This document shows, piece by piece, positions 50,782 to 60,331 of a stretch of 64,000 bases of DNA. Origin of the DNA: Kitasatospora sp. NBC_00458 (GTDB lineage: Bacteria > Actinomycetota > Actinomycetes > Streptomycetales > Streptomycetaceae); the NCBI RefSeq assembly GCF_036013975.1, contig NZ_CP107904.1, positions 434,001 through 498,000 of the forward strand. Reading direction: 5' to 3'. The translations under genes were made by a program, and so were the position numbers. Every line of letters begins with the position of its first letter. Position 1 is the stretch's first letter. A model generated the notes under the pieces. The model ran no database searches, was not told the origin of the DNA, and saw only the letters and a list, made by a program, of their open reading frames with translations.

Positions 50782-52361
50782 TCCCCGGCCCGACGCCGGC
50801 GGCCACCGGGGGCACGGACCCCGCGCCGCCCGGCACCGCCGACCTCGCCGCCCGGCTCACCGGCTTCGTCCGGGCCCTGCGCGGCCACGGCCTGCGGATC
50901 GGACCGGCCGAGACGGTGGACGCCGCCGCCGTGCTCGACGTCCTCGGCCTCGCCGACCGGGACCAGGTCCGGGCCGGCCTGGCCGCCGCACTGCTGCGGA
51001 CCGACGGGCAGCGGCCGGTCTTCGACGCCGCCTTCGACCTGTTCTTCCCGCTCGGCGTCGGGACGCCGGAGGCCGTCCGGCAGCGCACCGGCCGGGACGC
51101 GTCCGGCGCACCGGACGCCGCCGATCCGCCGTCACCGGACCCCTGGCCCCCGCACGCCGCCTCCCCGGACCACCCCGCCCCGGACCCGGCGGCGCTCCGG
51201 GAGGACCTCCGGGCCCGGCTGGCGGCCGCGCTCGCCGCCGACGACCGGGCCGCCCAGGTCCGACTCGCCGGCGAGGTGGTGGCCGCCTTCGGCCGGTACG
51301 GCAGCGGCGGGGCCTCCGGCACGCCCGGGGCGAACGGCTGGTCCGCCCACCAGGCGCTCGGCCGCCTCGCACCCGAAACCCTGCTGGCCCGCATCCTCGC
51401 GGCGCTGCGCGCGGGCGCCGACGGCTCCGGCCCGTCGGGCCCGGACGGCGCTTCCGGCGCCTCCGGCATTCCGGGCGCGGACGTCGCCGACCAGGTGCTC
51501 CCCGACGAGATCCGCCGCCGCATCCAGGCGTTCCGCGCGATGGTCGCCACCGAGGCCCGCCGCCGCGCGGCCGAACTGCGCGGCACCGAGCAGGTCGCCG
51601 CACGGGCCGTCGCCCCCACCGCCGACCGGATCGACTTCCTCGCCGCCGGCCGCGACCAGCTCGCCGAACTCCGGCGGACCGTCCACCCCCTGGCCCGGAA
51701 GCTGGCCACCCGGCTGGCCGCGCGGCGGCGCCGGGCCGCGCGCGGCCGGATCGACCTGCGCCGCACGCTGCGCCGTTCGCTCTCCACCGGCGGGGTCCCG
51801 CTGCGCCCCGCGTACCGGCTGCGGCGGCCGGCCCGCCCCGAGCTGGTGCTGCTCTGCGACGTCTCCGGGTCGGTGGCGGGCTTCGCCGACTTCACCATGC
51901 TGCTCGTCCAGGCGATGCGCGACCAGTTCAGCCGGGTCCGGGTGTTCGCCTTCGTCAACCGCACCGCCGAGGTGACCGGCCTGCTCACCAGGGGCGGCGG
52001 CGACCCCGCCGGCCTGGCCCGACGGATCCTCACCGAGGCCGCGGTGATGGGCTACCACGGCAACAGCGACTACGGCTCGGCCCTCGGCGGGTTCGCCGAG
52101 CACCACCTGGACGCCGTCGGCCCGCGGACCAGCGTGCTCGTCCTCGGCGACGCCCGGAACAACCACCGGGACCCCAACCTCCCCGCCCTCCGCCTGATCG
52201 CCGGGCGGGCCCGCCGCGTCTACTGGCTCAACCCCGAGCAGCCCTCCCTCTGGGGCACCGGCGACTCCGCCGCCCCCGCCTACGCCGGTGTCGTGGAGAT
52301 GCACTCCTGCCGCAACGCCCGCCGCCTGGGCGAGTTCATCGCCCGCCTGCTGCCGGTCTGA
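50778..52361 (+). CDS. CoxE-like VWA-domain protein
   Basis: A 527-residue protein overlapping the MoxR gene by 4 bp. The N-terminal half has a helical region and a Gly/Pro/Ser-rich linker (about 115-245). The VWA domain holds a MIDAS motif LCDVSGSV (Asp361-Ser365), then GYHGNSDYGSALGGF and VLGDARNN, matching PF05762 (CoxE). It is the usual partner of MoxR ATPases. The target complex is not in this window. Confidence 0.92.
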   Translation: MIPGPTPAATGGTDPAPPGTADLAARLTGFVRALRGHGLRIGPAETVDAAAVLDVLGLADRDQVRAGLAAALLRTDGQRPVFDAAFDLFFPLGVGTPEAVRQRTGRDASGAPDAADPPSPDPWPPHAASPDHPAPDPAALREDLRARLAAALAADDRAAQVRLAGEVVAAFGRYGSGGASGTPGANGWSAHQALGRLAPETLLARILAALRAGADGSGPSGPDGASGASGIPGADVADQVLPDEIRRRIQAFRAMVATEARRRAAELRGTEQVAARAVAPTADRIDFLAAGRDQLAELRRTVHPLARKLATRLAARRRRAARGRIDLRRTLRRSLSTGGVPLRPAYRLRRPARPELVLLCDVSGSVAGFADFTMLLVQAMRDQFSRVRVFAFVNRTAEVTGLLTRGGGDPAGLARRILTEAAVMGYHGNSDYGSALGGFAEHHLDAVGPRTSVLVLGDARNNHRDPNLPALRLIAGRARRVYWLNPEQPSLWGTGDSAAPAYAGVVEMHSCRNARRLGEFIARLLPV

Positions 52362-52446
52362 CGGACCGCGCGACGGGACGCCCGCGAGGCCTCCCCCGAC
52401 GGGAGCGGCCCCCGGCGGTCGCGGCCCCCGGGCGTCGCGGCCGTCC

Positions 52447-53442
52447 TCAGCCGTCGAGGTGCCGGAGGAAGTCGAGCAGCGCCGCCGTCACCTCGGCCGG
52501 CCGCTCCTGCTGGGTCCAGTGCCCGGCGCCCGGGAGCGTGACGCGGCGGTGCAGCTTGGGCACCATGGTGTCGAGCAGCTTGCCCAGTGCCTCCTCGGAG
52601 ATCATCGCCGACACCAGGTCCCGGTCGCCGGCGACGTAGAGGGCCGGCACCTCGACCACGCGGCCGACGAGTCCGGCGAGCAGTTCGTTGTTGCGGTCGA
52701 TGTTGCGGTACCAGTTGAGGCCGCCGGTGAAGGCGTGCTCGCCGTGTTCCGCGTAGTCGGCGACGAAGGCCTCGATGTCGGCCTCGGAGAGCCAGTCGGG
52801 CAGCTTCTCGGGCTCGGGGACGGTGTCGCGGAACGTCCGGCCCTCGGGCACCGTCCAGGTCTCGGGCCGTTCCGCGCCGGGGCGGTCGCCGGAGCCGCCG
52901 AAGAGCATGCGGCGGAAGGTGGAGTGCAGGTCCTCCGCGAGTTCCGCGTCGGCGACGCCGGGGCGCTGGAAGTAGATCTGGTAGAAGCCCTCGCCGTAGA
53001 GTTCGCGGGCCTGCGCCAGCGGCGGCGGGCCGAACGTCGGGAGCGGCGGGACGCTCAGCCCCGCCACCCCGCGGACCAGGTCGGGGCGGAGCGTGGCGGT
53101 GGTCCAGGCGACGGGGGCGCCCCAGTCGTGGCCGACCAGAACGGCGCGCTCCTCGCCGAGGGCGCCGATCAGGGCACTGGCGTCACCCACCAGGTGGAGC
53201 AGGGTGTAGGCGTCGACGGACGCGGGCTGCTCGCTGCGGGCGTACCCGCGCTGGTCCACGGCGACCACGCGGTAGCCCGCCTCGGCGAGCGGGGCGAACT
53301 GGTGCCGCCAGGAGTACCAGCTCTCCGGGAACCCGTGCAGCAGCAGGACCAGCGGCCCCTCCCCCTGCTCCGCGACGTGCAGCCGGACTCCGTTCACCTC
53401 GACGTGGCGGTGTGCGATCTTCCCGTACGCCTGCAGGGTCAT
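52447..53442 (-). CDS. Epoxide hydrolase-like alpha/beta hydrolase
   Basis: A 331-residue hydrolase. HGFPESWYSWRHQ (HGxP motif), the nucleophile GHDWGAPVAW (Asp106), and a C-terminal GAGHWTQQE His region match soluble epoxide hydrolases and haloalkane dehalogenases; cap-domain tyrosines are present (YQIYFQRPG, GLNWYRN). GGGAGG precedes the ATG. Monocistronic. Most likely opens epoxides for detoxification or metabolite processing. Confidence 0.9.
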   Translation of the reverse strand: MTLQAYGKIAHRHVEVNGVRLHVAEQGEGPLVLLLHGFPESWYSWRHQFAPLAEAGYRVVAVDQRGYARSEQPASVDAYTLLHLVGDASALIGALGEERAVLVGHDWGAPVAWTTATLRPDLVRGVAGLSVPPLPTFGPPPLAQARELYGEGFYQIYFQRPGVADAELAEDLHSTFRRMLFGGSGDRPGAERPETWTVPEGRTFRDTVPEPEKLPDWLSEADIEAFVADYAEHGEHAFTGGLNWYRNIDRNNELLAGLVGRVVEVPALYVAGDRDLVSAMISEEALGKLLDTMVPKLHRRVTLPGAGHWTQQERPAEVTAALLDFLRHLDG

Positions 53443-53700
53443 GCGGCCTCCCTGGTAGCGGTTCGTCACCGGGTCGGACGGACGGTGTCCGACCGTTCGT
53501 CCCCACCCTGCCCACCGGGGCACCCCCGGAATCCCCGGCCGCGCCCGCCGACCAGGTGGCGGCGGAGCACGCGGACCGCCGGGCCTCTGCCCCGCCGCCG
53601 TGCGCACCCCCCTGCGTTCCGACCGGGCGGACGACCGGACGGGCCCCGCGCCCCCGGCCGTCCCGGGCCGCCCGGGCCGCCTTGGCCGCGAGCACGACGC

Positions 53701-53739
53701 GGCCGGGCCCGGGCTGCGCGGTGCAGCCCGGGCCCGGCC
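53701..53739 (-). terminator. Terminator after the small secreted-peptide gene
   Basis: GGCCGGGCCCGGGCTGC (53701-53717) is followed by a 5-nt loop and its exact complement (53723-53739): 17 perfect pairs. Confidence 0.9.
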
Positions 53740-53819
53740 CACGGCCCGTCAGGCCCGCGCCCCGCCGGCCCCGGGCTCGGTGGCCCGGACGGGGAGGGGC
53801 GGGGCGGTGCCGGTCGGTG

Positions 53820-54113
53820 TCAGTTGTTGCCGCCCCCGCCGTTGCCGCCGCCGTTGTTGCCGCCGCCTCCACCGGTGGCGGGGGGCTGGATGATCAGGTC
53901 GAGCAGGCCGCCCAGGATGTTCGGGCTGTAGACGTTCGTGTTGCCGCAGATGTTCGCCACCCCCGCGTCCCCTCCGACGGCGCAGCCGACCACGGGCTTC
54001 TGGTCGTGGCCGCCGTGGCCGTGGTACGCCCCGGATCCTGCGGCGGCACCGCCCGCTCCCGCGAGCACGAGGCCGCCGACGAGGGCGGAGACAGCAGTGA
54101 TCTTCTTGATCAT
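53820..54113 (-). CDS. Small secreted chaplin-like peptide with Gly/Asn tail
   Basis: A 97-residue protein starting at ATG 54113 after GAGGTG. The signal peptide MIKKITAVSALVGGLVLAGAGGAAA is like those of chaplins. The mature region has two Cys (VGCAV and ANICGNTNV); NICGNT recalls the VNVCGNT core of chaplin domains, but the rest of the chaplin motif (SGN at the start, second Cys after the core) is missing. The last 20 residues are (GGGGNN)-type. It may be a divergent surface or amyloid peptide. The gene is followed by a strong hairpin. Confidence 0.5.
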   Translation of the reverse strand: MIKKITAVSALVGGLVLAGAGGAAAGSGAYHGHGGHDQKPVVGCAVGGDAGVANICGNTNVYSPNILGGLLDLIIQPPATGGGGGNNGGGNGGGGNN

Positions 54114-54214
54114 ATTTACACCTCATTCGTTGAGATCCCCGCTTGATAGTGCGAGCGCGGAAGAGCCGCCGGCGCCAGGCAGGGCCGCGGAACGGGCGTC
54201 CACGAACGAGGTTC

Positions 54215-54245
54215 ACTCCCCTCGCCCAACCGGGACGAGGGGAGT
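54215..54245 (-). terminator. Terminator after the small membrane-protein gene
   Basis: ACTCCCCTCG (54215-54224) pairs with CGAGGGGAGT (54236-54245), 11-nt loop, immediately downstream of the stop at 54250. Confidence 0.75.
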
Positions 54246-54249
54246 TCCG

Positions 54250-54465
54250 TCAGTCCTCGCGCCCCGCGCGGTCCAGGTAGGCGGCGCAGACCGCGAGGAG
54301 GCCGCCCAGCACGATCATGACCAGGTAGCCCGCCGTCTGGTGTCCGGCGGGGACCAGGTACCGCACGAAGCCGAAGACGCGCAGGCCCCACAGGTGGTCC
54401 GAGACGAGACCGCTGATGCCTCCGACGACGAGGACGAAGCTCACGAATCCGAGCAGGTTCTTCAT
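54250..54465 (-). CDS. Small two-helix membrane protein
   Basis: A 71-residue protein: MKNLLGFVSFVLVVGGISGLVSDHL and GYLVMIVLGGLLAVCAAYL are two hydrophobic helices, with a charged end (DRAGRED). ATG 54465 is chosen, with GGGGG just upstream. Codon use is typical. No family recognised; it lies 12 bp downstream of the MFS stop (54477) on the same strand, so it may share that transcript. Confidence 0.6.
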   Translation of the reverse strand: MKNLLGFVSFVLVVGGISGLVSDHLWGLRVFGFVRYLVPAGHQTAGYLVMIVLGGLLAVCAAYLDRAGRED

Positions 54466-54476
54466 GCCCCCAGACG

Positions 54477-55829
54477 CTAGAGCGCCGGTCCGGTGCCCGA
54501 ATCCGACTTTCGGAGCGGCCGTCCGCCACCAAAGTCGCGCACACGAACGGGCAGCACCCGGAACGCTCCACGGAACAGCGCCCCGGAGAGCAGCGGCGCG
54601 GCGGCGAGCGCCGGGGCCGCGGCCAGCACGAAGCAGAGGGAGAGCGGCAGCTGACCGACCGCCAGGCCGACGGTGGCGGCGCCACCGGCCGACCCCGCGT
54701 TGAACGCGGTGTTCACCCAGGCACCGGCCCGGGTGCGGGCCTCGGGTGCGACGGCCTCGTCCGCCACCAGGTAGGCCGTGGTGACGGTGGGTGAGACGAA
54801 GAGCCCGGCGAGCGCGGCGGCGGCGCCCAGCAGGGGAAGGTTCGGTGCGAACCCGGCCGCGGCGAGCACCACCCCGAGGCCCGCGGTCAGCAGCGGCAGC
54901 CGGGCGGTGTTCGGCAGCGGCCGGTCGAGTGCGCCGAGCGCGAGACCGCCGACGGCGCTGCCCGCCGAGAGCGCGGCCAGCACCCACCCGACCGCCTCCG
55001 GGCGGCCCCGCTCCTCGGCGAAGGCGACCACCATCAGGTCGAGTGCCCCGAGCGCGAGGCCGGTCGCCGCCGCCGCGAGCACCGCGCGGCGCAGCAGTCC
55101 CCGGCCGCCCCGGGGGCCGTCTCCTCCGGCCGCCTCACCGGCGGCCACCGGCTCCCCGGGAGCGGGCGCGGCCGCCGCCACCGGTACGGCCCGAGCGGCC
55201 GGAGTGGCGACCAGCAGCAGCGTTCCGGTGAGGACCAGCCCCGCCCCCACCGCCACGGCGCCCGCCGGGCCGGTGACCGGGAGGAGCAGGCCGACCAGCA
55301 GCGGGCCGGTGACGAAGAGCAGTTCCTCCGCGACGCCGTCCAGGCTGTAGGCGCGGCGGAGGAGCGCCGGGTCGGGCAGCAGCCCGCGCCAGAGCGTCCG
55401 CATGACCGGACCGAGCGGCGGGGTGCAGGCGCCGGCGGCGGCCACCAGCGCCCCGAGGGTCAGCGGGCCCGCCCCCGGCCGCGCGGTGGCGGCGGCCGTG
55501 GCGAGGAGCAGCACCGCGTACAGCCCGGCCATCGGCGGCAGGGTGCGACGGGGACCGTGGCGGTCGACCAGGCCGGCACGGGCGGGCGAGAGGAGGACGC
55601 TGGTCAGGGCGAACAGGGCCATGGCCGCACCGGCCGCGGAGAAGGAGCCGGTGGTGTCGCGGACGGCGAGCAGCAGCGCCAGCGGGACCATCCCGTAGGA
55701 GAGCCGGCCGAGCAGGGCGGCGGCGAAGGTGCGGCGGGCGTACGGGACGCCGAGCACGGCGCGGTAGGAGGGACGGCGGGAAGGGCCGTCGGACGGGGCG
55801 TGCGGGGGCACGGTGGCGGAGGTGGACAC
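54477..55829 (-). CDS. MFS transporter
   Basis: A 450-residue MFS protein with about 12 helices, starting at GTG 55829 (GAGGAA upstream). The loop after helix 2 is GLVDRHGPRRTLP, the MFS G-x3-D-R-x-G-x-R motif. The middle cytoplasmic loop is long, with an Ala/Gly-rich run (about 215-240). Drug/metabolite exporters of this size without regulators are common in Streptomyces. Substrate unknown. Confidence 0.88.
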   Translation of the reverse strand: MSTSATVPPHAPSDGPSRRPSYRAVLGVPYARRTFAAALLGRLSYGMVPLALLLAVRDTTGSFSAAGAAMALFALTSVLLSPARAGLVDRHGPRRTLPPMAGLYAVLLLATAAATARPGAGPLTLGALVAAAGACTPPLGPVMRTLWRGLLPDPALLRRAYSLDGVAEELLFVTGPLLVGLLLPVTGPAGAVAVGAGLVLTGTLLLVATPAARAVPVAAAAPAPGEPVAAGEAAGGDGPRGGRGLLRRAVLAAAATGLALGALDLMVVAFAEERGRPEAVGWVLAALSAGSAVGGLALGALDRPLPNTARLPLLTAGLGVVLAAAGFAPNLPLLGAAAALAGLFVSPTVTTAYLVADEAVAPEARTRAGAWVNTAFNAGSAGGAATVGLAVGQLPLSLCFVLAAAPALAAAPLLSGALFRGAFRVLPVRVRDFGGGRPLRKSDSGTGPAL

Positions 55830-56137
55830 GGGAACGTTCCTCGGGATGACCGGGCGGGGCGCGACGGCCCTCGGCCCGGGTGCGTACGGGGACACCGGAG
55901 CGCCGCGCCGGTCGGTGGGGCGCGGTCGCGGCGGGTCGGTTACGCACGAGGAGCGGACATGGTCCCGAACGGTACCAGCCCCGCCGGGGAGCGCGAAGAC
56001 CCCGGACGGATCCCCGGACGGATCCCCGGACGGAAGCCCGGACGGAAGCCCGGCGGGGGCGCGACGGGATCCCCGGCGGGGGCCCGGACGGAGCAGCGGG
56101 CAGGGCGGGGCGGCGGGCGCCCGGGTACGTTCGCGGT
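55830..56137. other. Divergent intergenic region with 12-bp repeats
   Basis: About 308 bp between MFS and carboxypeptidase genes. Four tandem 12-bp units (CCCGGACGGATC or CCCGGACGGAAG) lie at 56001-56048. A well-spaced GAGGAGCGGAC-ATG at 55959 opens a frame that reads low-complexity sequence; not accepted as a gene. Confidence 0.6.
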
Positions 56138-57973
56138 GTGCAGCAGAGGTCACTCCACGTCAGCAGAGGTGCCCGTGCCGGGAGACCGGTGGCAGCGGGC
56201 GCCGTCGCCGCGCTGGTCCTCGCCGCCGGATCGTCGGCCGTGGCGCCCGCGGCCTTCGCGGCGCCCGCGACGGCACCCGCCGCGGCGACGCCCACCCCGT
56301 CGGCGCGCGCCACCGCGACGCGCACGACGTCGCCCGCCACGACGGCGCCCGCCACGACCGCGCGCGCCACCGCGGCGCCCTCCGCGGCGGCGCCCGACAG
56401 GACGTCACCCGCGACGGCACCGCCCGTCGCCCCGACCGCGCCCGCGTCACCCACCGCCCCGACCGCCCCGGTCCCCGGCGGCGCCGCCACCCCCGCCGCC
56501 TCCGGCGCGGCCCGGGCCGCCGGAGCCGGTACCGCGCAGGACGCGACGGCCGTGGTCGGCGGCGAGCGGCTGAGCCGCACCGCCGTCCAGGTCGCCCCGC
56601 GCAGCGGCGCGCCCGCGCTGCCCGCCGAGCTGACCGGGCGGTCCTGGCTGATCGCCGACGCGGCCACCGGCGAGGTGCTCGCCGCCCGCAACGCGCACCT
56701 GCCGCTGCCGCCCGCCAGCACGCTCAAGATGCTCTTCGCCGACACCGTGCTGCCCAGGTTCGACCGTTCCCTGGAGCACCGGGTCGCGCCGGCCGAGCTG
56801 GCGGAGCTCGGTGCGGGCAGCAGCCTGGTCGGGATCAAGGAGAACCTGCCGTACCGGGTCGAGGACCTCTGGCGGGGCGTCTTCCTCGCCTCCGGCAACG
56901 ACGCCGTCCACGTGCTCGCCCACATGAACGGCGGAATCGCCAGGACCGTCACCCAGATGCAGGACCGGGCCCTGGCCCTCCAGGCCCGCGACACCCGGGT
57001 GGTCTCGCCGGACGGCTACGACCAGGAGGGGCAGGTCTCCTCGGCGTACGACCTCACGCTCTTCGCCCGGGCCGGGCTGCGCCTTCCCGACTTCCGCGCG
57101 TACTGCTCGACCCGCACCGCCCGCTTCCCCGGCGGGGTCGACAGGACGACCGGCCTGCGCGGCTCCTTCGACATCGCCAACACCGACCGGCTGCTCGGCA
57201 GGTACCCGGGTCTGATCGGGGTGAAGAACGGCTACACCACCAACGCCGGTGCCACCTTCACCGGTGCCGCCGAACGCGGCGGGCGGACCCTGCTCGTGAC
57301 GGTGATGCACCCGGAGCAGCAGAGCAAGGTGTACGACGAGGCGGCGGCCCTGCTGGACTGGGGGTTCGCGGCGGCGGGCAAGGTCGAGCCGGTCGGGTAC
57401 CTCGTCGAGGAGGCGGGGGCCTCCGCCCCCGCCGAGGCCCCCGGCGACCCCGGCGCGGCCGAGGCACCGGCCGCCGGTGTGCTGCCGCAGGCCATCCGGC
57501 AGGCCGACCACGCGCTGGGCCCGGCCGGGTGGACGGCGGTCACGCTGTGCGGGGCGCTGGCGCTCTGGGCGGCGGCACGGGTCCGGTCCCGGCGGCGGCT
57601 GCACGCGAGGCCCGTCGCGGGTCCGGCGGGCACGGCCCCCGCCCTGCCCCCGGTCCCGGCCCCGGTCCCGGCGGCGTTCACCGGGCACCCCGGGTACGAC
57701 CGGTGGACGGCGCTCCCCGGCCCGGACACGGCCCGCGGCCCCGTCGTCCCCTACCCCCCGGGCACGCCCGCCCGCCCCGCCACCGCTCCACTGGTCCCTC
57801 CCCTCGTCGCCGCGCCCGGCCGCCCGGCCCGCACGGGTGCCACGGCGGTGGGCGCGCGGGCGACCGGCGCGACGGCGGTCGGCGGCCGCGGGCGTCGCCG
57901 GCTCGCCCGCCGGGCCCGGGGGCTGGCGGTGTCGGCCAGGGCCCGGCTCGCCCCGGCCCGCGGCCGGCGGTAG
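56138..57973 (+). CDS. D-alanyl-D-alanine carboxypeptidase (serine-type, PBP5-like), long form
   Basis: A 611-residue penicillin-binding protein. The catalytic SxxK is ASTLK (Ser194, Lys197), the SxN is SGN (Ser252, Asn254), and the KTG box is KNG (Lys363, Asn, Gly365), a variant. A signal or anchor helix lies at 18-36 and a Thr/Ala/Pro linker follows (40-140). A second hydrophobic segment (WTAVTLCGALALWAAARV, about 464-481) would anchor the C-terminus, followed by a Pro/Arg-rich cytoplasmic tail. It trims stem-peptide D-Ala in the wall. GTG 56138 has no clear ribosome binding site, so the exact start is uncertain. Confidence 0.88.
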   Translation: MQQRSLHVSRGARAGRPVAAGAVAALVLAAGSSAVAPAAFAAPATAPAAATPTPSARATATRTTSPATTAPATTARATAAPSAAAPDRTSPATAPPVAPTAPASPTAPTAPVPGGAATPAASGAARAAGAGTAQDATAVVGGERLSRTAVQVAPRSGAPALPAELTGRSWLIADAATGEVLAARNAHLPLPPASTLKMLFADTVLPRFDRSLEHRVAPAELAELGAGSSLVGIKENLPYRVEDLWRGVFLASGNDAVHVLAHMNGGIARTVTQMQDRALALQARDTRVVSPDGYDQEGQVSSAYDLTLFARAGLRLPDFRAYCSTRTARFPGGVDRTTGLRGSFDIANTDRLLGRYPGLIGVKNGYTTNAGATFTGAAERGGRTLLVTVMHPEQQSKVYDEAAALLDWGFAAAGKVEPVGYLVEEAGASAPAEAPGDPGAAEAPAAGVLPQAIRQADHALGPAGWTAVTLCGALALWAAARVRSRRRLHARPVAGPAGTAPALPPVPAPVPAAFTGHPGYDRWTALPGPDTARGPVVPYPPGTPARPATAPLVPPLVAAPGRPARTGATAVGARATGATAVGGRGRRRLARRARGLAVSARARLAPARGRR

Positions 57974-58327
57974 CCCGGGTCGGCGGGGGCCGGAACCCCG
58001 TCGCCCGAACGGCCGAACGGCCCCGTCCGGTCCGGGCGGCCCCACGGGCGTACGGTCCACGGGCGTACCGTCCCCGGCACCGGACCGGGCCTCCCGCCGG
58101 GAGGAAGCCGCCCTGTGCCCCACCCCGTACCCCGCTCGGCGACCCGGGCGGACGGCCGCCGGCCACCCGCCGCACGGGACGCCCGACCGGCGTGCGGCTC
58201 CCCCCGCCGGGTGTTCTGATGGCCCAGAGCCCGGCCCGGCCCCGCAGTGCCCGGTACGGCACTGCCCGGCACGGCCCCGCCCGAGGGCCCCGCCCCGCCC
58301 GACGGAGCGCGATGAACGGAGCGACGG
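57974..58327. other. Gene-free GC-rich stretch
   Basis: About 350 bp with direct CCACGGGCGTAC repeats (58044-58070) and no gene that I can support. Promoter of the alkylsulfatase gene presumably lies at its right end. Confidence 0.4.
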
Positions 58328-60151
58328 ATGACCGACCTGCCCTTCGACGACACCACCGACTTCGAGAACGCCGACCGGGGCTTCCTCGGCGCCCTGTCCC
58401 CGGGCGTGGTCAAGGCCGCCGACGGCCGCGTGGTCTGGGACGGCGACGCCTACGACTTCCTCCGGGCCGACTGCCCGGACACCGTCCACCCGAGCCTCTG
58501 GCGGCAGTCCCGGCTGACCGCCCGGCAGGGGCTGTACGAGGTCACCGACCGGGTCTACCAGGTGCGCGGCCTGGACCTCTCCAACATGACGCTGGTCGAG
58601 GGCGAGCGCGGCGTCGTCGTGATCGACCCGCTGATCTCCGCCGAGACGGCCGCCGCCGCCCTCGCGCTCTACCGCACGCACCGCGGCGACCGCCCGGTCA
58701 CCGGCCTGGTCTACACCCACTCGCACGGCGACCACTTCGGCGGTGCGCGCGGGGTCCTGCCGCACGGCACCGAGGACGGCGTGCCGGTCATCGCGCCGGC
58801 CGGCTTCCTGGAGCACGCGGTCAGCGAGAACGTCTACGCGGGCAACGCGATGCTCCGCCGGGCCGGCTACATGTACGGCGACCACCTGCCGCGCGGCCCG
58901 GAGGGGCAGGTCGGCATCGGCCTCGGCTCGGCGACGTCCACGGGCACCATCACGCTCATCCCGCCGACCGTGGACATCACCCGGACCGGCCAGGAGGAGA
59001 CCGTCGACGGCGTGCGGATCGTCTTCCAGCTCACCCCCGGCACCGAGGCGCCGGCCGAGATGAACTTCCTCTTCCCCGAACTGCGCGCGCTCTGCCTGGC
59101 CGAGAACGCCACCCACAACCTGCACAACATCCTGACGCTGCGCGGCGCCGTGGTCCGCGACGCCCGGATCTGGGCGCGGTACCTGGACGAGGCGATCGAG
59201 TACTTCCACGGGCGGTACGACGTCGCCTTCGCCTCCCACCACTGGCCCACCTGGGGCCACGACGAGGTGGTCCTCTTCCTCTCCCGGCAGCGCGACCTCT
59301 ACGCCTACCTGCACGACCAGACGCTGCGCCGGCTCAACGACGGCCTGACCGGCCCGGAGATCGCCGAGGAGCTCCGGCTGCCGCCCGACCTGGAGCGCAG
59401 CTGGCACGCCCGCGGCTACTACGGCTCGCTCAGCCACAACGTGAAGGCGGTCTACCAGCGCTACCTGGGCTGGTACGACGGCAACCCGGCGCACCTGTGG
59501 GAGCACCCGCCGGTCGAACTGGCCAAGCGGTACGTCGAGGCGGTGGGCGGCGCGGCCGTCGCGCTCGCCAAGGCCCGCGGCTACGCCGAGGCCGGGGACC
59601 TCCGGTTCGCGGCCACGCTGCTCAACCACGTGGTCTTCGCCGAGCCGGACGACACCGCCGCCAAGGAGGAGCTGGCGGCCGTCTACACCGTGCTCGGGCG
59701 CGGCGCGGAGAACGGCACCTGGCGGAACTTCTACCTCACGGCCGCGCTCGAACTGCGCGAGGGGACCGGCCGCGCGCCGTTCGACACGAGCAATCCCGAG
59801 ATGCTGTCAGCGCTCACCGTGGAGATGCTCATCGACTCGGTGGCCCTGCGGATCGACGGCCCGCGCGCCTGGGACGAGCGGCTGACCGTGGACCTGGTGC
59901 TCACCGACGAACAGCGCCGGTACCGGCTGACCCTGCAGAACGGCGTGCTCACCCACCGCGCCGCGCCGCTCGACCGGGCGCCGAGGACGCCCGCCGGACT
60001 CACCCTCACCCTCACCAGGCCGCAGTTGCTCGGTGTGCTGGCGGGCGGGAGCCCGGACGGGATCGCCGCCGAGGGCGACCCGGCGCTGATCGGCCGGCTG
60101 CTCGGGCTGACCACCAGGCCGGACCCGGGGTTCCCGATCGTCACGCCCTGA
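58328..60151 (+). CDS. Alkyl sulfatase (SdsA1-like, metallo-beta-lactamase fold)
   Basis: A 607-residue enzyme. The zinc motif is THSHGDHFGG (His131, His133, Asp135, His136), with downstream ENATHNLHN and a second His cluster in ASHHWPTWG. The dimerisation domain (LYAYLHDQTLRRLNDGLTGPEIAEELRLP, ARGYYGSLSHNVKAVYQRYLGWYDGNPAHLW) and a C-terminal SCP2-like lipid-binding domain (FYLTAALELREG, LTLTLTRPQLLGVL) follow the SdsA1 order. It hydrolyses long-chain alkyl sulfates. No signal peptide. GGAG is 7 bases upstream of the ATG. Confidence 0.95.
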   Translation: MTDLPFDDTTDFENADRGFLGALSPGVVKAADGRVVWDGDAYDFLRADCPDTVHPSLWRQSRLTARQGLYEVTDRVYQVRGLDLSNMTLVEGERGVVVIDPLISAETAAAALALYRTHRGDRPVTGLVYTHSHGDHFGGARGVLPHGTEDGVPVIAPAGFLEHAVSENVYAGNAMLRRAGYMYGDHLPRGPEGQVGIGLGSATSTGTITLIPPTVDITRTGQEETVDGVRIVFQLTPGTEAPAEMNFLFPELRALCLAENATHNLHNILTLRGAVVRDARIWARYLDEAIEYFHGRYDVAFASHHWPTWGHDEVVLFLSRQRDLYAYLHDQTLRRLNDGLTGPEIAEELRLPPDLERSWHARGYYGSLSHNVKAVYQRYLGWYDGNPAHLWEHPPVELAKRYVEAVGGAAVALAKARGYAEAGDLRFAATLLNHVVFAEPDDTAAKEELAAVYTVLGRGAENGTWRNFYLTAALELREGTGRAPFDTSNPEMLSALTVEMLIDSVALRIDGPRAWDERLTVDLVLTDEQRRYRLTLQNGVLTHRAAPLDRAPRTPAGLTLTLTRPQLLGVLAGGSPDGIAAEGDPALIGRLLGLTTRPDPGFPIVTP

Positions 60152-60318
60152 GCGGGGCACGGGCGGGAGGCGGCGGCCCGGCGGCCGGACCGGCGGCCGG
60201 ACCGGCGGCCGGAACCGCCGCCCCGGGCCACCCCCGGCCACCACCGGCCACCACCCGCCGCCTCCCCGCCCCGACCGGCCGTCACCGCCTCGACGCCGGT
60301 CCCGCCCGGCCGGCGCCC

Positions 60319-60324
60319 TAGAAT
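60319..60324 (+). promoter_or_regulatory. -10 element of a leaderless PPOX gene
   Basis: TAGAAT at 60319-60324 ends 7 bases before the ATG at 60332, and no ribosome binding site is present, so transcription probably starts at the start codon. The gap 60152-60318 shows GGCGGCCGGACC repeats and no gene. Confidence 0.65.
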
Positions 60325-60331
60325 TCCCGCC

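Noticed and set aside
55959..56573. A frame opened by GAGGAGCGGAC-ATG at 55959
   Set aside because: Good ribosome binding site but the protein is repeat-derived and overlaps the carboxypeptidase in another frame.
56447..59629. A 1060-codon open frame on the minus strand
   Set aside because: Antisense to the carboxypeptidase and alkylsulfatase; no motif.
55813..60321. A 1502-codon open frame on the plus strand over the carboxypeptidase and alkylsulfatase
   Set aside because: Covers two recognisable genes in another frame; Arg/Pro/Gly-rich shadow.
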